This document shows, in pieces, positions 13,838 through 25,700 of a stretch of 64,000 bases of DNA. The stretch is from NCBI GenBank assembly GCA_022393335.1, contig JAJEKB010001475.1, positions 66,173 to 130,172 of the forward strand. Direction: 5' to 3'. This DNA comes from Macrotrachela quadricornifera. Taxonomy: Eukaryota; Rotifera; Eurotatoria; Philodinida; Philodinidae. The notes beneath the pieces were generated by a model. It searched no databases and had not been told where the DNA came from. It saw only the letters and a list, made by a program, of their open reading frames with translations. A program made the position numbers and the translations under genes. Within the stretch, counting starts at the first letter, position 1; each line of letters starts with the position of its first letter.

Positions 13838-14341
13838 ATGTCATTATCAGGTGCATGTATTTTTCAATTTATTTTATTTCTTTATGAATATCTTGCATGG
13901 CAATTAGAGATAAAAAATTATACAACTCACAGTCATCATCGTGAATTATTTGGTACAAATTCTTATTTTTTAATTGTTCAAATAAATTCATTACCTCATT
14001 TAGCTGCTGCTTATTTTTATTATCATAAAATTAAATGGCCTATGTTATTTTACATACCGTATTTAATAATTTTTACTATTGGACAAATCTTTACTTGGTG
14101 GTTACCTTATTTTTTTGAAAAAGGTGTCTGGTATATAGATGAAAATGGTAAAAAATTAGCACAATACAAACAATATCATGCAAATCATCATCGAATTTTA
14201 CCTCGTTTTAAAGATCATGTTGTGATTCCTGATACTGAACATACAATTTTATTTATTTTGACTTTAATTACATTGATACTAACAATTCGAGCAATGATTT
14301 CAACATTAAAAAGTCAAAATTTAAAAAAGAAAATGAAATAA
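13838..14341 (+). CDS. Unrecognised multi-pass membrane protein, single exon
   Basis: An uninterrupted 167-codon ORF with about four hydrophobic helices (residues ~5-22, ~45-60, ~68-90 and ~138-155) and a basic tail LKSQNLKKKMK. Between helices 3 and 4 lies a conserved-looking polar segment, YHANHHRILPRFKDHVV...DTEHTILFIL. Layout and segment recall small bacterial membrane proteins of unknown function, but this is from memory and unproven. It has no intron while most neighbours are intron-rich, which would fit horizontal acquisition or a retrocopy. No function is assigned. Confidence 0.6.
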   Translation: MSLSGACIFQFILFLYEYLAWQLEIKNYTTHSHHRELFGTNSYFLIVQINSLPHLAAAYFYYHKIKWPMLFYIPYLIIFTIGQIFTWWLPYFFEKGVWYIDENGKKLAQYKQYHANHHRILPRFKDHVVIPDTEHTILFILTLITLILTIRAMISTLKSQNLKKKMK

Positions 14342-14486
14342 TACAGACTTTATTGCTTCGAAAAGCTTTAGTTTAATCTTTATCACTGTTTTTTTTAACA
14401 TATGTTTTTTGATTAAAATAAATACTAATTAGTTAATAATTAAAAATCAATTATAAATGCATAATGATTACATTGAAGTTTATATA
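14342..14486. other. 3' flank of the membrane-protein gene
   Basis: Short A/T-rich stretch leading into the nested inverted-repeat element. It carries an AATAAA-like motif near 14419. Confidence 0.4.
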
Positions 14487-15325
14487 TGAAGAATTATCCC
14501 AATTTTACTGCCGAGCATATTTCGAAAATATGATCAAAACTCATCTGTAACTAGGTTTTCAATAAAAAATGAGTTATTTTTATCAATTCTCGTTCCCGTA
14601 AAACAATTTTATATCAAAATGGATACAATGTTCTGAACCAGCATTAAAAACTACATCTAATAGCATGAAATTCGAAGGAATTTTTTCTAGTCAAAAATAG
14701 GTCTGTGGTCCTTCACAGGTCTCTTTTTGAAAAATTTTTACCTGAGGTTCCCAGGAGCGAATTTTTGGCTAGAAAAAATTCCTTTGAATTTTATATGATT
14801 CGATGTAGTTTTTAACGCTGATTTAGAATATCGTATCGATTTTGATATAATATTGTTTTACGGGAACGAGAATTGATAAAAATGACTCATTTTTTATTGA
14901 AAAACTATCAAAAATCACTTACTGTGAAAGCAGTATGAGCTCATTTTCGCTTCGATTTCACCCTTTTTTTTTTAATTATTTTCTAGAGGAAAAAAGTTGT
15001 ACAATATATGTGAAACTCAGTCTGGGGTCTCATAAAATGACTGAATCACAGCCAATATACTGTAAAGAATTACCATATTTTTTACCCAAAACATCATCAT
15101 TTTAAACAGTATTTAGCAAAGAATTCTACATTAGTATATCCAAATATAATATCTAAATGAGTAATTTTTGTTTAGGGTTCAAAAATCTATCATTTGGTAT
15201 ATTACACTAAAAATTTCGTTAGTCTTCTATTTTAATAAAAAAGTCAACTTTATACAGATGAGTTTTGATCATATTTTCAAAATATGCTCGTGAGTGCTCG
15301 ACAGTAAAATTGAGATGATTCTTCA
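14487..15325. mobile_element. Nested inverted-repeat (foldback/MITE-like) element
   Basis: Outer arms of about 65 bp at 14487-14548 and 15253-15325 are inverted copies: the left begins TGAAGAATTATCCC and the right ends GAGATGATTCTTCA, with a shared AAAATATGATCAAAACTCAT. Inside is a second, larger hairpin (14555-14905). No transposase ORF is present. I could not identify a target-site duplication. Confidence 0.6.
14555..14905. repeat. Inner hairpin of the nested element
   Basis: The left arm starts GTTTTCAATAAAAAATGAGT and the right arm ends with its complement (ACTCATTTTTTATTGAAAAAC). The match runs through the CTCGTTCCCGTAAAACAAT blocks to AATTCCTTTGAATTT, with a central spacer around 14700-14755. 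Confidence 0.65.
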
Positions 15326-15457
15326 CAAGCTCATTCAAATCCGCTAAAAATTTGGATTTCGAGGTTTTCAATACTGCTGAACAAAATGAGAACATTAAAT
15401 TAAAAATTTAAGTTTTAACGAGTGCTTCTATTCCTCAATGGCCTCATGAATCCTCTC

Positions 15458-16083
15458 TTACGAGGGAAGTACCCGAAGTGCTTAAGAGCTTTTGAGCTGA
15501 TATTTTCACCATAAATAGGACTTAATAAGACTAGAAAAAGCCTAAAAGGATAAGAGTCCATAGGCCTTTCTTTCCGAGTTACAATCATTTTACTGGATTT
15601 TTCACCTATGACAAGGGATTCATCGAAAAATCAAATTACATACTTTCGATCTGAAGTTTTGTCTATATGTCGGTCTTATGATCCTTATCGTAGCCTAAAA
15701 GTCTCAGAACAAATGAATGTTTCTTTCACAAAATAATAAATACTCAAGAAAAGTCGATTTCCTGACAAGTCTCTAGCATGAGAGGCTTTTCTTGAGTATT
15801 TATTATTTTGTGAAAGAAACCTTCGTTTGTTCTGAGACTTTTAGGCTACGCGATAAGGATCATAAGACCTGCATATAGGCAAAATTTCAGATCGAAACTA
15901 TGTAATTTGATTTTTCGATGAATCCCTTGTCATAAGTGAAAAATCCAGTAAAATGATTGTAACTCGGAAAGAAAATCCTATGGACTCTTATCCTTTTAGG
16001 GTTTTTCTAATCTTATTAAGTCCTACTTATGGCTAAAATGTCAGCTCAAAAGCTCTTAATCACTTCGGGTACATCCCTCGTAA
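15458..16083. mobile_element. Foldback element, about 295-bp arms around a 32-bp loop
   Basis: Left arm 15458-15753 and right arm 15786-16083 are near-identical inverted copies over their full length. The ends are TTACGAGGGAAGTACCCG and its complement with one change. A TA target with termini starting CGAGGG is possible. No coding capacity. The arm identity suggests it is fairly young. Confidence 0.75.
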
Positions 16084-18890
16084 ATAAATTGTAGGAAATG
16101 GTTGAGGATGTTTCACGAAATCTTATTTCTAGGTGTGACATACAGATGTTTGCAAAAAAACTTACACTACTTTTTCTACAGATATTATTTTCTATATAAA
16201 TATTTTTCGAATTTTTTTATAGTGTGACCACTAGCTCGCGACGAATAACATGCGATGCAAAAATTTTTGTACAAATGTTTGACTCTATTACACCACATCG
16301 CTAACTTCTAAACTAATCAAATTTTTTTTTGTTAGAAACGGTAATGTCTGAACTACAAATTTTGTACCAAACATATTTTTCCAGAACGAATGTCAGGAGG
16401 AGAAAAAGTTAAAAACCAAACACCTCTAAAAAAAGTTTTTGCAACGTTTTTACAATTTGAAATGTTTTCGTTTCTCAATTATTTTGCGTCAGATAGACCG
16501 AATTCTAAAAACAAATACACCGTATTATAGCACATCAAAAGTTCTATCGATATCATCTATGGTAAAATTTTTAGATCTGTTCTTGACTCTCTAATCAATA
16601 AAATTTGAAAATTGAAATTTTTGCAAAACAGAATTTTTTGCAAGAACTGTCGGTTTGGAAGGACATCAGTCACAATCTCTGACAATCATGCATAAACTGA
16701 ATTCTTTATCCGTTATTCGTTCGAAACATGTCAGATCATACAAACTTTTTCGACAAAACAAACAATTCGAAAAGTGATTTTTTCATGCTGGAGAACAGTC
16801 AGATAGCTGAACTAACAAAACTTCACAGTTTGTTTCAGAAATAGCTGTATTTTGGTATAAAAACCAAGAGTAAATGTAACTTCAAATACACCATTAGAAA
16901 GAGGGCGCTTTTTGCTACACAAATCATCATTAAAACTGTTTTTCCGTTTCTCTTCATATATTACAAAAAATAAGAAAAACGAGAAAATGATATCGCGCGA
17001 TAGCACAGGAAAATAATTCTCGTTGAGCATATCGAAGTTCAAGTTTTGTTGATAGCTATCCATTATAAATTCGATTTTGTCATCTTTCTAAAAAAGTTGC
17101 ATTATATTGAAGTGTTTGAATATCAGAATCTCAATGAAGTTTCTCGAAATACCTGGTAGATTTTCTACAGACCTACTCTGTAAAAATCTCCGTTGAACTT
17201 CACAAATGAGCAATTAGTCGCTCCCACTGTCAAATATAAAAGCACCAGAACAAAACACTTCATAAGTTCACGATTGGATATTGAAAACAACGCGTGCAAG
17301 TATACATGTAAGAGTATAAACTTAACTTGACTCTAATGTTCTTTTGACCTTAACACAAGCAATCAGATACACAACCTCTTTTTAGTTTTTTTCCATATGA
17401 TCCTCACTTCAGTCAAGAGAATTCTTGCATCCTTGAGGAAGAGTACATATTGTTTTTTATAATGAACCCACATGTCAAATAAGTTTGTATCTCCGATAAG
17501 GAGCATTCATTTGTCTTCACATTCTTGGATTTTAATCAGTATTGAATACTTTCCTAATGATATAAACTTGCACCGGATTGGAAGATTTTACTAAAGATAT
17601 CATATGTATTGGTGCAGTAGTACAGCCACCCTAGTAACACTAATAATTGTATATTCATGCTTGAAAGGTTTTGGAAACCAAATCCTTTGAGGACGTATAA
17701 TAGCTCACTGTAGTCTATCATTTGGACATATACTCGATTCAAAAATGAGGACACAGATAGAGGTATTCCCTAGTAGACTTAATTCTGCTTGAACAACTCT
17801 TAATTATTCTCGAACATACTTAATTTTAATTAAAAATAGAAATGAACGACTAGCCGCTCCTCTGTGCATCCATACTTCTTCATTCTTTGTAGCTTTCTCT
17901 ATATGATCTATCTCATTTATTCTTGCACTTCTCCAATTTTTCTGTACGATCAGTCTAGACATCCTAGTCGCACACGTTATTTACATAATCCACTATTAGA
18001 TTTCTGAGTACTTAGCCATCCAGTCTGAAACTAATGTCAATACTCAAGAGCTTAATATCGAAAACTTATCATTAGTTAAAATTTAGGCCTGAGAAAATGT
18101 AATTGAAAAAGAGCATAAGCTCGTGAAATTCTGATTCATTGCATTTTCGCCCTAAAAAAACCTGACATGTCCTAAACCTAACATTGAAGCTCTATGATAC
18201 AGTGAATTTTTCAGCTCCAACATTTTTATTAGTTGAAAGCGCAACACCAAAAATCTTTAATGGGATTGACTTCTCACTTGAAAAACTCTAACTGATGAAG
18301 AAAGCGAGCTCGAAAATATCCGATTCTATGTAACCTTGAACCATAAAAATTTGCATTGTTCAAAGTGCAATATCGAAAAACTTTAATTGGGTCATTTTCC
18401 AGGTTGCCAAAATCGATTTTGTGATCTTGTGTTTATTTAACATGCGCGCTATGACCTGGCACAAGCAAATATACACACGAAATCCTATTAGTATTTTTGA
18501 TATAATCTCACTTTGCTCGAAAAAAAATTATTTGAAAAAATTGACAAACTAATAGTGCCATCCGATTCCCCGACCCCGAAAACCTTTGGTCAAAATTTAC
18601 AGGAAGTGCATGTGGAAGATTAGTGCTCATTAACCTTTTAGATGTTTCTTTTTTTTATTTCGATGTTCTTTTGATCCTGACAGTCACATACATACACACA
18701 AACTTTTTTTCATATGACTCTCCCTACAATAGAGAAAAAAAATTATTTAGTTCATTTTTCATACAAGAAAAAACTAAATTTTATAATATACTAAATTCGT
18801 ATATTTCTTTTTTATTTGAAAAAAAACCTATTCAAGCAATCAATAGTCTAAAAAAATAAACATTGAGCAACAAAAGAAAAAAAAATCTAT
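16084..18890. other. Gene-poor intergenic region
   Basis: Mixed-composition sequence without conserved coding blocks. ORFs of 66-83 codons (16812-17063, 17554-17754, 18623-18859) show no domain, no matching splice structure and low complexity. Probably decayed repeat sequence. Confidence 0.5.
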
Positions 18891-19145
18891 TTAAGTTTTT
18901 GATTCTTTTTTTATGGTTTTTAATTTTTCTGTTTCCACTTGTCCAAGTGCTAATTGTCGTTTAAATATATCATATTCACGTTTTTGATCAAAATGTGTTA
19001 CCCATGTTGGTGGACAACTTGATTCAAATAATTGACGATATTTTAAACATTTTTCTTTTTCTTCTTTATTCTTATCCAAACATTTCCAATAATCATCACG
19101 TGCTGCCCAACATTTTTCACGATAATCTTTATCGATGACAGACAT
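18891..19145 (-). CDS. COA6: Cytochrome c oxidase assembly factor 6
   Basis: Small CHCH-type protein of the mitochondrial intermembrane space that helps deliver copper to COX2 during complex IV assembly. The single-exon, 84-residue ORF has the family pattern KCWAARDDYWKCLDKN (C-x9-C) then KCLKYRQLFESSCPPTWVTHFD (C-x10-C), and matches human COA6 closely in spacing, including the FESSCP and the conserved W and FD. The C-terminal tail is Lys-rich, as in other members. There is no cleavable presequence, as expected for MIA-pathway import. The start is the only ATG before the conserved block. Confidence 0.93.
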   Translation of the reverse strand: MSVIDKDYREKCWAARDDYWKCLDKNKEEKEKCLKYRQLFESSCPPTWVTHFDQKREYDIFKRQLALGQVETEKLKTIKKESKT

Positions 19146-20413
19146 TTTTAATCAAATAAAAAAAAAGATGATTTCCATATCAATAAAAATAAGAAAAGCA
19201 TACAATTCAAATGAATGGTTAATTGAAACAATGTGAAAACAAACGATAGAGGACACTATTTTATGGATGATAAATTTTAAAATAACGAATGCGTCATACT
19301 AAATGACTGCATTTTATATTTATTTACTATACTGTATTTAAAAGCCCAAATATACCATAAGATGCAATATGAAAAGCTCTACAGTTTACAAAAATATCAT
19401 TTTCCTAGCATTGAATTTTAGTAATCTATCTTTTTTTTCTTATTAACGATACATGCAATTGAAAGCAAATCAATTGATCAATAGATTGTCTCATAATAAC
19501 TCTTACAACCTTCAATTAAATCTCATAAAAAAGCAATTAGTCAATAATCACAATAATTATCTATGACAAATACATTAACAATTGAAAAAGAAAAAGAAAA
19601 ATGATAGATCACATATTCATACTGTTTCTTCAATATTCTTATTTGCTTTCAAAAGAATCCCATTGTTCGATCATAATCTCTAACTGTTTACAAACATCAT
19701 TCTATTCGATCTTATATGATATTATCTCAAGAAAATTTAAACAATTATCCTAAGTCGATTATATGATATTGATCAATTGTATCCTGTAGAGAAAAAAAAA
19801 ATTTATTTTTCTGTCTATTCCATTATCATTTCTCACTTGTTTGATTAAATTCATCTTTGAACAAATTCTCAGTAATATGTGTATAAATATTGCTCAAAGG
19901 TTTTTTTTTTCTTTTTTATAATATGAACGTTATGATACTGTTTGTTGTTAAAAAAATCATGATCTAACATTGACATACATCTGTTGAAATTTTCAAAAGA
20001 CTCAATGATGAGAAATATTTAATTATTAATCGGCATGAAATTTATCTTTGAAGTTTAAAATAAATTAATTTCTATTTCAATTTAATCAATAATAAGATTA
20101 TATTAAAGAATTTTCATACGAAAAAAAATAATAAAATTATTGTTTTTATTTACACATTATTTTAAATGGAATGTATACATATTTTACAAAAATAAATAGA
20201 AAATTATTTTATTTTTATAGTATTACTTTCACTTTATTTTTATTATAAAAGAGAGAAAGAAAATGTATGTATCTCTTCATTGGATTGGCTTTCTCTCTCT
20301 TCGCATAGAGAGAGAGAGAGAAAAAAAAAAATGTTCATTTCATTTTATTCTATTGTGATCAATACATATATATATATATATACATATTTGCTTGTCATTA
20401 ACAACAACTAAAA
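19146..20413. other. Intergenic between divergent COA6 and Wnt genes
   Basis: A/T-rich, with a (GA)n tract near 20309-20322 and a (TA)n tract near 20367-20380. It should contain both promoters. No gene is seen. Confidence 0.5.
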
Positions 20414-21830
20414 TGCATCTTATACATTATCAAAAAGCATTCTTTATTTTTCTCACTATTGTACAAAACTCTTATGCATCTTGGTGGTAAGTATTCATAT
20501 TAAATATAGTGTTAAAAAATATCTTTGATGTTGATAAATGAAAATTATAGATATCGATTTAACAATTTAAAAACCGATCATTAACTTCTTTGTCTTTTTT
20601 TTTTCTTTTATTAAAGGTTTCTTAATTTTCATTCATTTCAAAATTGGTCATTATCATCAAAAAATTCTAATCAATTTTGTTTATCATTAACATTTTTAAC
20701 ACCTGAACAACGTTATTATTGTCAAACAAATTCAAAAATATTTTCTATTATTAAATCTTCATTAAATTTAGCATTAAATGAATGTCAATATCAATTTCGT
20801 AATCAACGATGGAATTGTACATTATTTAAAGAAAAAAATATATTTAAAAAAAAATTTATCCTAAAAAGTATGTATTATATATTATATAATATACAACTTC
20901 AGATAAGAGAATACTTATATGTCTTTTTTTGTTTTCATGTTATTTACCTTTAAGCAAAATATTTAGTGATCTCTTTTCTTTTTGTTTATAAACAATACTT
21001 GAAAAATGAAATGTTTTGTTTTAGAAACACCTGAAATTGCTTTTATCTATGCTCTTACATCAGCTGCAATTATGCATAGTATATCAAAAGCTTGTTCAAA
21101 AGGTGAATTAGATGAATGTAATTGTGATAAAAATTTATTTAATTCAACAATATCATTATCAAAACGTATAAATGATGGTTTTGAATGGGGTGGTTGTTCA
21201 GATAATTTAAAATTTGGTCGAAATATTAGTATGATATTTATGGATAAACAAGAAATGTTAAAAACTCAAAAACGAGTTATACCTATAGTTAATTTACATA
21301 ATAATGAAGCTGGAAGACAAGTATGAAAAAATTTCATGTTAAAAAAGATAAATAATTTTTTTATTTAGATTGTTGAAAGAAATGTTCAATTAACATGTAA
21401 ATGTCATGGTGTTAGTGGTTCATGTACATTACGTGTTTGTTGGCGTACATTACCAGATTTTCGTCTTATTGGATCTGAATTACGTACAAAATATGCAAGT
21501 GCAACACAAATAAAATATAATCGTCGTTTAAATATTCTTAAACCATCTAAAATTTCACAAAAATTATTTAATATAACTGATCTTATTTATATACATAAAT
21601 CTCCATCATATTGTGAAAAAAATTTTCAACTTGGTTCATTAGGTACACAAGGACGTGAATGTAATTTAACAACAAATCAATCTGGTTCATGTTCAATATT
21701 ATGTTGTGATCGTGGTTATGAAACAATTATTAGTACAGTAGAAGAAGATTGTGATTGTCAATTTCATTGGTGTTGTGAAGTACGTTGTAAACGTTGTATT
21801 AAAAAAATTGAAAGACATTTTTGTAAATGA
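20414..21830 (+). CDS. Wnt ligand, most like Wnt16/Wnt4
   Basis: Secreted palmitoylated Cys-rich morphogen that signals through Frizzled. Exons 20617-20867, 21025-21320 and 21369-21830 give ECQYQFRNQRWNC, FIYALTSAAIMHSISKACS, GFEWGGCSDN, NLHNNEAGR, the palmitoylation loop CKCHGVSGSC, RTLPDFRLIG, SPSYCE, LGTQGRECN and the C-terminal CCDRGYET...FHWCCEVRCKRC. WGGCSDN and SPSYC/GTQGREC favour Wnt16. The first exon (about 20414-20486) encodes a hydrophobic leader; the ...SYASWWFLNF frame looks right for Wnt, but the ATG at 20414 appears one base out of frame with it. The true start is therefore uncertain: an upstream exon or a one-base error. Confidence 0.9.
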
Positions 21831-22449
21831 AAACATTTTTTTCTTATGTATATATTTATTCAATATCATATTTGTTTTTTGACTAAGTAACAGTTGAATT
21901 CATATTTCGTTTTTTTATTTATATCTATTAAAAAAAATACTTATTTATATCTATGCTTGAATAAGCATAAGAAAAATTTCTTATTATTAATGAATTAGAC
22001 ACACCTATAAATATTTATTTAGAGATTAATATAATGATATGTATATTTATGATTTAGTTAATGTAAGAAAACAATAGAGTAGATGATTATTTTATTTTTG
22101 ATATTGAAAATTATATGATAGATAGATAATGATATATGTTATTTTAATAGAAAAATATTGAAACTTTGTTTTATTTATTTTAGTGTGCTAATTGAGTGCA
22201 CTATAGAATAGGTCAGTGTGTTCGTTTGTATATATGATAAATCTTCAAAAGATAGTTCGATTGTGATGAAAATTTTACACACAACGTTGTCTCATCAATA
22301 TTTCGGTCGAATTCGAAGATGAGAATGATTCATCAAGAAATTTTAGGATTATAGTATATAATGTCATTATTTCCTGTGCTTTTCTATACGAGCATATTGA
22401 TCTAGGCCGATTTTTGTCAAGAACTTTTTTCTCTACTATTGTAAGAGTG
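21831..22449. other. 3' flank of the Wnt gene
   Basis: A/T-rich, with no coding signal. Candidate polyadenylation signals occur in the first few hundred bases. Confidence 0.4.
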
Positions 22450-22461
22450 AAAGATTGAGTT

Positions 22462-22765
22462 GTCCGTGCTGATCAGTGTTTTCAAGGGTCCTCTATGATT
22501 AGTCCTGAACAGCACCATGTTTTATCCGTGCAATAGCGAAGAAACAGAGAGAGAAAGAAAGAAAGAAGACAAATCGTTATTGAGGCCATGGCTTTCTCCA
22601 CTATTATAATGGCAAAGAATAATATTGCTCGTGTTGATCAGAGGTTTGGTGGAGTCGTCTATAATGCGCCTCGAACGATGCTATGTTGTATCTTTGCAAT
22701 AGTAGGGAAACGAAGAGATGAGGAAGAAAAGAGAAACCGTTATTTGAGCCATGAATTTTTTGTCC
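22462..22765. repeat. Diverged tandem duplication, two copies about 165 bp apart
   Basis: Copy A (about 22462-22600) and copy B (about 22627-22765) share CGTGYTGATCAG, then TTTATCCGTGCAATAG versus TGTATCTTTGCAATAG, GAAACgRAGAGA and CGTTATTKRRGCCATG. The short ORFs on both strands here are by-products of the repeat. Confidence 0.55.
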
Positions 22766-25700
22766 ATTCCTGCAGAATACAAAAGTAAAATTAAGGAAGG
22801 AGCTAATAATGATTGTCAAAGATATTCTCTTGACTGCACTGAGGATCTTAATCACGAAAGTGATTGTGTGCTTATCTGGGCGGATGATAGCATAAATCTA
22901 CAGTCAAGGAACTCAGGGATTCACTTTAATCCATACTAATTGCTTTTACTTTTTACTTTCTAAGTACATATAACACTCGGATTTAAATCTGAGGTTTCCA
23001 TATTACGTTTTTATAAGACTTTCATTGTTAACAAAAGTGAAGTATTGGTAATTGAAATATTTCAATTTTTCTTAGATTAAAAATCTGATAAAATCCGAGT
23101 TTCAATATTTGTCGAAAGTTATTTGCCAAAGTCAGCACCGTAAAAATCATGTTTTACTTTAAGAAATTCTATATTCTTTCTAGAATATAGCAGTATAAAA
23201 TCTCTTTTGAACTGTATAAAATTTATATTTATTACACATTTGAAAAATAAAATACGATGAGTAAACATGACTTTTCTATAGATTCATTAGATATATCTTT
23301 TAAGATAATAGAAATCAAATTTATAAAAATATACAGATTTTCTTCTAGAGTATTTATCGTTCCTATTGCGTTGTTTCATTTATAGATATGTGTAATAATA
23401 ATAAATTATATATGATGTGAATGAGAAATAAATGTTCTATTTCCTTGCAGAATTAAATCATTTATGTTTACATCGGAATATATTACAATTCTTATTAAAG
23501 TTCTTGAATATTAATTTTTCTTTTTTATTGAGTAAATAATATTATTAAAATATTTATTTCATTAATTTTATCAGAATTATCTTTGTTACAATTTATTATA
23601 TAAGTTTAGCACAAGAATAACCTTTAGTTTCTGTTCAAAAATTGGACGAAGTAAACTAGAAGAATAGTAAGATAATCTTTATCCTTGAATAAATGTTTTC
23701 ATAAATTTTTCTGAAAGATTTCAATTCAAACGATATATATCTAACGTACAACTTCTTTAAATTCAGTTCATTATGGATAACTCTGTTAACATTGACGTAT
23801 GATAGATCAATTTCAAATAATATCTTTTCTAAAGTGTTCCATATATTCATAAATAATTAGATAGATATTCATATTTTTGAATCTATTTGACAAAGTTTGA
23901 TTTGATGTCAAAACTTAGAATAAATTCGAAAATTCTATATTTATTGGATACTTTAATCATTTCAGGAAATTCTGAAAAATTGGTTCTTATTCAATTCTTA
24001 ACTCAACGCTTTTGGAATGGTTCATCTTCATATCTTATATAATTCTATATTGATTTTGCTTTACTTTACAGTTAAATTTGAATTTTATCGAGATGTAAAA
24101 TCGAACGTATGTTTCATCTATCAGAAAATATAACATTAAAAAGAAAAAGAAATATGCTCGAAATCTATCAACTATAAATAATAAATTTTTATTTTTAACA
24201 AATCAATATTCAAATTAAAAAAAAGTCCTTCATTGTACTATTCCTTTCTTTCTGGATTGTTTTTACAAGTAGTGCTCATTCAATGGATTCGCTGATCCTT
24301 TCCTAAAAGACGATCTTATCCGAATAAACAGTCACACTTTAGCGATGATCATTTCATAGAAACATTTCTATTTGTGATTCATCTATAAATGATAGTTGTC
24401 ATTATTACTCACTCTCTTTTTTGAATAAAGCCTGATTTACTACATCGATTTTAAAGACTATTACTATGCAGAAATTTCCATACGATAATTTCAAAAATGT
24501 AACTATCGAACTACTGAATAAAATAATATTCCCTTTTACTATTGAACATGATTTCTTGTAATTAAGCATATCAATCACCTTAGTCGATCTCAATATTTCG
24601 ATATGTGTATAGTGAGTATATCATTTCATATCGGTACTTATCGTTCATTGAATATCGCCTGTGTGGTCACTCATAAAATAAAGTGTGAAATAAATGACAT
24701 AATATTGTTTAAAACAACTTTTATCCATTAATATGAAAACTATTGAATTTGATTTAATGTAGGCCAGCCGATAGACAAATATCGCCGAGAATTCTCTAAA
24801 AGCTTCTACAAAAATATATTTGGTTTAACACTATTGAAGGATCTTATTAATCAGCCGCACTGATCTGAAGTAACATTGTCGGTTGATCATTCTGGTGTTC
24901 ATGTGTGCTTCTAAACAATTATGATACATTGCTAAGATCATCGCTTTATATTTTGATTACAGGGCTATATCGACATTGAAAACAAGTTCTCTCATTTCAA
25001 AACAAATTGACTTGAGGTAATTTATGTAATTCTATTACGCGAAATATCTAATACCAAATTATTTTAGCTAAGGAATTGAATCATCTAACTATTTTTCAAA
25101 AATCTCAATTTTTACTTATTGCACTTACGACAAACCTGCTAAATGAACGTCTAGTCATTCGTCGGCGTAGGAAATAAATCCATTTCGTTTGAGTTTCTCT
25201 GTTAAAGTTACTAGGTATCTACTAATATGATTCTCATGAGAGAGAACTAAACAAGGAAAACTAAAGTTATTAGTGTATTATAGATGTTATTCTATAGTTG
25301 ACATCCATGAGTACTCGAAAGCGGAATTCCAAGCAGTCACTTCGTCTTTTTTTACATGTTTCTGCATCAGTCTTATCCAAATGTCTGACATGTAGTAGTC
25401 AACGAAGAAAATTATTTATATAAGAATCAATCTCGAACATCGATTTACGACTTTCGATTATCCTTAAGTCAAGCTTAAAATAACGAAAAGTTTCTATTGA
25501 CTTCGAATACGCCTTTTCCATGCTCGCTAAGGATCAGTCAAAATTTATAAGAAACTATAACTTATTAACTTACAACCACCAATAATGAAAAACTAACCTC
25601 AGATTCGAATAATATTATTTATTATCCATTTATTAATTAATTTAAAATACTTAAACTAACCGTAGATTTGGATTTTCTAATCTTGATTACCCTTTGGTCA

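Noticed and set aside
22588..22939. Overlapping ORFs at 22588-22788, 22604-22855 and 22751-22939 as a gene
   Set aside because: They lie in the tandem duplication, on both strands, and share no protein-level conservation between copies.
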